From Acanthaster planci (taxonomy: Eukaryota > Echinodermata > Asteroidea > Valvatida > Acanthasteridae), in contig NW_019091364.1 in the NCBI RefSeq assembly GCF_001949145.1, forward strand, positions 1,424,516-1,488,515: a DNA stretch of 64,000 nucleotides, written 5' to 3'. Both the position numbers and the translations under genes were made by a program. Within the stretch, counting starts at the first letter, position 1, and each line of letters starts with the position of its first letter. Below, piece after piece: positions 59,801-64,000 of this stretch. The notes below the pieces were generated by a model. That model was not told the origin of the DNA, did no database searches, and saw only the letters and a list, made by a program, of their open reading frames with translations.

Positions 59801-62760
59801 ACTAGCACTTGGAGGTGCGAGTTCGACAACTACACATGATGCAGTGCCAAGCACCTGTCTACGAGGGGCCTAGAAAAGTCCGTGTAAAAATGCACAGCCT
59901 TTCAAGAGACAAAATTGAAATCAAAGGGAAAAGAAGGGTAGTTTTTTTCCTCTCAAGTGTGACGAAACAACGTTACGCATCCCTGTTTCGTTTAACTGGT
60001 GATGTCTTCTTCTATGCATAGATTTTTCCATAACATTCACAAAACCAAACACAAAAGTTTCACATCAATTTCTCAAAGTGTTGGTCCTTTAAATATGCCC
60101 TCAAAGATTACAAATGAAGGCTGCACATTGTATAAGTTATTCCCATATTTGGATCAGTAAATAATTGATTAGTAAGTTCATCATCAACACACCATATGTA
60201 TTTTGAAATTGGAAATTCATGGTTTCCTGTCTAGCTGTGTTTAAGTACTTAAAACCGACGGCTTTTGGTATATAACATTTAAGCGCAAAAAATTAACACA
60301 TGGACAAATCCCAACTCTGAAATTTGCAGAATGTGTCAGTGCAGTTTTGGAAGCTTGGCCACGGCCAAACACATTTCCTATTAATCACCAACTCCCCCTT
60401 GAAACCAACAAGCCGTCTACTTTCCCCCTTTCACCCCTCTCATGACGTCTGCACAGGTGATGCTGGCCCAAAGTCATGAGATACACCATGGGCGTTGAAT
60501 ATGATGATGCTGGAAATGGCAGGAGTTGAAGTGTTCGTCATTCGGCATACCACTCGCTGTCGTTTGGAGTAAACTACTTGGATCGTACGGTTCATTGGAA
60601 GTGTCATTGATGGCCCAGGTAATAACTGGCCTACAAATGGATGACAAGTGGGCTTTGATGGATAACACCAGTGCAGATTGGGGATTTTGTTGAGCAATCA
60701 CGCCTAATTAAATTGTTGTTCAACAAGTTGTTATTTTGACCAGCAGAAGTCACATTTAATATCAAAAGCCTTTCAGACAGACCCAGTGGCACAGGTTTTT
60801 CTCTGAGTTCCCACGAGGAAAGCCGTTGCCCTTCCCCCAACCCGGACTACACAGCTGGACGGACCTCCTCCTCATGCTACAGATGTCGTGGGTTGGTGTT
60901 TTTAAACCTTCAGCATCCGCCATCCACACACTGTCAACAAGCACATACATGTACATGTACAATCGTTTGCCGTGTACAAACGACGAACCAATTCTTTGGT
61001 GAAGCCAACGGTAACGTTGTTCGACTCTACAGTTTTAGTGTTTCAAGTGGTTTTTCTACAATAAGGGCGTGTGTATTCGCGATCGAACATGTATACCACC
61101 GGATATCAACCTTTCATAACACTGACCACTTAACATGATTACGAAGGGATTTTGCTTTCCTTGAAATCTTCTTCTGTAAAGGTGATTTGATCAACAGCGT
61201 TCGTCGAGTGTTATAATCGAGATGCTCAACGTCCTCACACGCGGTTTGGCCGACGCGTGAGAGTGGAAAACGAGTCAGCGTGGGCCCTTACGGTAGGTTT
61301 GTCTGCGCAAGCCGAGCTGATATCAATTCCAACTTAAGATGCGAATATCCCCTCCAATCTCAGGGTCTATTTTTAATGCTTACTGACGTACCACGCTGTT
61401 TTTGTAGTTCCGTTCAGGTGCTGGAAATACCCGTTAGAGACACGTGCCAAAAGACTAAACCTGATCTGTAAAACGTAAATCCAGCTTGCCCTACGGCAAT
61501 CGTGCGAGTGAGCTCCCGGTGGGATCTCTTTCGCTCATATTTTTTAAAGAGAGGAGTCTAGCGTTTACAACCCAAACCTCCTTCGGTTGCATGGGCTTTC
61601 TGAGTCTCCTTTCCCCCCCCCCCTCTTTGTCATCTCAGTTTTGCTATCGGGGAAAGTGAGACGTTCATGTTTGATTAACAGGTTGATCCCCTCAAAGATC
61701 TGGCGGATCTTTTTTTTTCACTGTGTCACAGAACGTTAGCTTTGCAAATTGACCGACGCGCATGTCTTTGAAAAATGCTTTGACCATCGCCACATTTGTG
61801 TTATCTGTATATTAAAGTAAACTAACGACCCCCCCCAAAAAAAAAGAAAAGAAGAAGAAGAAGAAAAAAAAAACAAAGAAAGATGGCGGCAAGCTGACGG
61901 TCAAAACATGTGAATGTAGTCTTAATCACCAGTATAGCTCAAAGCCTCCAACGATGAAGCGATTTCAGCAAGGTCAGTATTGTGGAAATGGTGGTAAACG
62001 TAGGTCTCTCCGACAGTCAATAGCCACCTGAAATGTCCGTTAGTGGTCCCCGAAGGGTCAGATTAGTACTATAGTTCAAGACACAAATCTAAGTATTTCT
62101 CCAGACGTACGCTCCATATTCTTTATGAAAAATCATAAATGTCAAGGTGTTTTTATTGATGTCTCGGCTCTGCAACTTACCAAACGATATTCAATAACTG
62201 CAGAATTCCAATCTCGCCTCGGCAATTGCCACGCTTGCAGAAGTCGACGGCCGTTTGATGTATGAATCTAAGTGTGGATGCTAGACTAACTTATGATCGA
62301 ATTAAGCTGTACACTAAACTGCTTCAAGGGATCCGCTGATGAAAGAGAAAACCTTGTAAACAGAGAAAGGTCGCAGTGCCTGGACTACCTAGCGTGGGTT
62401 TACATCTGGGGGAATTCTAATGTGCTGACTGAACCTCGGGGAGTCAAGCAGATGCACGGAACAGCCGTCGATTCTCCTCTGAATCTAGGTTCATCTCATC
62501 CCCAGCCGGTTCCAGCTCCAACCACAAGCTCGCAAATCGAGGTCCGTAAATTTCTGACATGTGACAGTTGGCCGTTAAGCGAGTGACTCTCCTCGCTTCG
62601 TGGCAGCTCAGCACGATCCGCTTTCTTTTATAATCCTTTCGCCCGTTCTTGCCATGTAACACCAAAATCTCAGATCCACGGTTCGAGCGGCTGATGAGCT
62701 CGGCATATCGTACCCAGCTCGGGCCCGTATGGTGATTTACGACTGGTATGTATGTTTTAG
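53856..62760. other. Gene-poor interval
   Basis: No supported genes. Noted: GGGCCCAT/ATGGGCCC hairpin at 56150-56170, a CpG-rich patch with a GGCGCGCT/AGCGCGCC hairpin at 57629-57650, and a purine (GAA)n/A-rich microsatellite at 61826-61885. Confidence 0.5.
61826..61885. repeat. Homopolymer and (GAA)n microsatellite
   Basis: A run of C, then A, then GAA triplets and A-rich purine sequence on the plus strand. Confidence 0.9.
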
Positions 62761-62907
62761 CTTGGCATTTTGATGATACGGACCTAAGTGCCTTCGTCTT
62801 GGCGGGCAGGATCGCAGGGGAAACATTGTTTCAGAAGGAAAAGATGAGGCGGGAGGTAAACCCAGATTTGCTTGGCGCGCAATGATCAACAAACAGACAT
62901 CAGTTTG
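62761..62907 (+). other. Possible exon with strong donor
   Basis: TTTTAG at 62755-62760 could be an acceptor, and GTAAGTATAA starts at 62908. Near its end an ATG (ATGATCAACAAACAG) is open to the donor, so it could be a first coding exon. There is no downstream evidence in the window and the upstream polypyrimidine tract is poor. Confidence 0.2.
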
Positions 62908-64000
62908 GTAAGTATAACCTGCCTGAAAAATTCTTGATAAGCAATATTTGAATCATTGACAGTACATGCATGTACAGTTGTCGTTGCGTATATGGAGAAA
63001 GGGTTTCATCATGCCCACACCATTTCCTTGATGTTGGTATAATGGTCGACAGATTGCTTTTATCCCTTCACAATGTTTATATGATGAAAGCCTAATTCAG
63101 CTTTAGTGAATAGAAATGACAGATACTTCGTAATCACCGCCGACTGCACTATCAAGAAGAACAAACCAACACAGAGCCGGGCCGCGTGCACTTCCTCTGC
63201 CTAATACGTGACGGAACATCAGAACAGGCAGATATATTACCAGTTCTGTTATGATCTTCTTTTTTCTAGATCCTGGCTAACGGAATAACATCTTGAGAGC
63301 AAGAATTATCATATGCATTCACGCTATTTCAGATTTTCGAAGTTCCGCGAAGAATCATCGCTGGCCTGAAAATAGGCCCCTCTATAATCGCCAAGGAATG
63401 TCGGTAGAAAAGGTCAGAGTTGACCCTTAGTGTTCCTTGCGGGGGTTAGTGGCACGACCCGTGTGCACTTGACCATGTTATGAAAACAGGGAATAAACTT
63501 CTATAATTTTGCAAGACACAATGTTAAACAGGCGCTTAGAGTTGAAACATATTTCTAAACGCTGTTTTGAAAATATGCCTCAATTAAAGCTCAACGTGAA
63601 AACAGATTTAGCTTTGATGGAAAAGATGGAAAAGCGTTTAGCATTTAAACGCATTCCTAAACGTATTTCTACGTAATATCCAAACGTATCGTGGATTAAA
63701 CATGTGAAAAAGTGCGTACAAAATTATTTGAAACTCGAACCGCTGCTTTTACGGTACATACGTTTTTGTATTGTCACACATATATTTGAGTTCCATTTTT
63801 TTTCATATAAGGTACGGTTTGATTGAGTAAAGACCAATGCACTAGACTGTATGCCAAGGAAAAACAAATGCATGACCATAGCAAAAGTAATAATAATAGG
63901 AATAGCTCGATTAACATATAGAAAAACGAGATGCGTGCGTGCTTCGGTTCACCAGGAAACTTATCAACCAGATGACTCTGAAGTAGGATGCATGTTCCGT
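62908..64000. other. Interval to window end without recognisable features
   Basis: AT-rich. A locally recurrent AAACG word occurs at 63540-63690. No gene seen. Confidence 0.4.

Noticed and set aside
2790-61620. Recurrent long G/C homopolymers as G-quadruplex regulators
   Set aside because: Single uninterrupted runs, several probably transposon-derived and prone to assembly error; no four-tract arrangement was seen.

Overview
This is eukaryotic nuclear DNA with no prokaryotic features. Genes are broken by GT-AG introns, and the intergenic DNA is AT-leaning and littered with short non-autonomous transposons and tRNA-derived SINEs. Protein families, TTAGGG-type sequence in a foldback and the style of the SINEs fit an invertebrate deuterostome (echinoderm, hemichordate or amphioxus-like). 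That assignment is an inference; nothing here proves the species.

Left third (1-25 kb): two pairs of related genes. The first is a head-to-tail tandem pair on the minus strand (A, 337-5801; B, 10096-15765). Each has seven coding exons with identical intron phases (1,2,0,1,1,0). Both encode raftlin-like proteins: a globular raftlin-type region followed by a C-terminal tail of seven-residue repeats. Copy B keeps a start that fits N-myristoylation (MGNEQS) and a Pro/Tyr-rich tail with a PPPY motif. Copy A has Ser in place of Gly2, and its tail has expanded into a 21-bp coding minisatellite that runs past a frameshift-derived stop. The second pair is head-to-head (C, minus, 18849-21624; D, plus, 22721-24974), about 1.1 kb apart, each with five coding exons and identical intron phases (0,2,2,1). 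Both encode small type I membrane proteins of the VOPP1/WBP1 type: signal peptide, Cys-rich ectodomain with CCG...CC and LWYFW, one membrane segment, and a Pro-rich tail ending in PPxY.

Repeats are dense around these genes. They include a 19-bp satellite (7805-8179), a 32-bp perfect inverted repeat (9399-9641), a telomere-motif foldback (11522-11580), a 1.3-kb element with terminal inverted repeats in B intron 1, a 0.48-kb MITE just upstream of B, further MITEs at 17392-17609 and 19163-19364, a SINE at about 16553-16740, and a 160-bp foldback in the 3' UTR of D.

Right two thirds (25-64 kb): gene-poor. I find no multi-exon protein gene with a recognisable domain. There are CpG-rich islands that may be promoters or first exons (about 32090-32271, 40800-41100, 46405-46956, 52105-52330, 57600-57680), another SINE (40228-40388), and a few ORFs of uncertain status. 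It may be a regulatory desert or the 5' intronic part of a gene lying beyond the right edge.

Functionally, raftlins are lipid-raft/endocytic scaffold proteins and VOPP1/WBP1 proteins are endosomal membrane adaptors that bind WW-domain ubiquitin ligases. Both pairs therefore plausibly act at endosomal or plasma membranes, and B, C and D all carry PPxY-type motifs. Nothing in the sequence shows that they cooperate.
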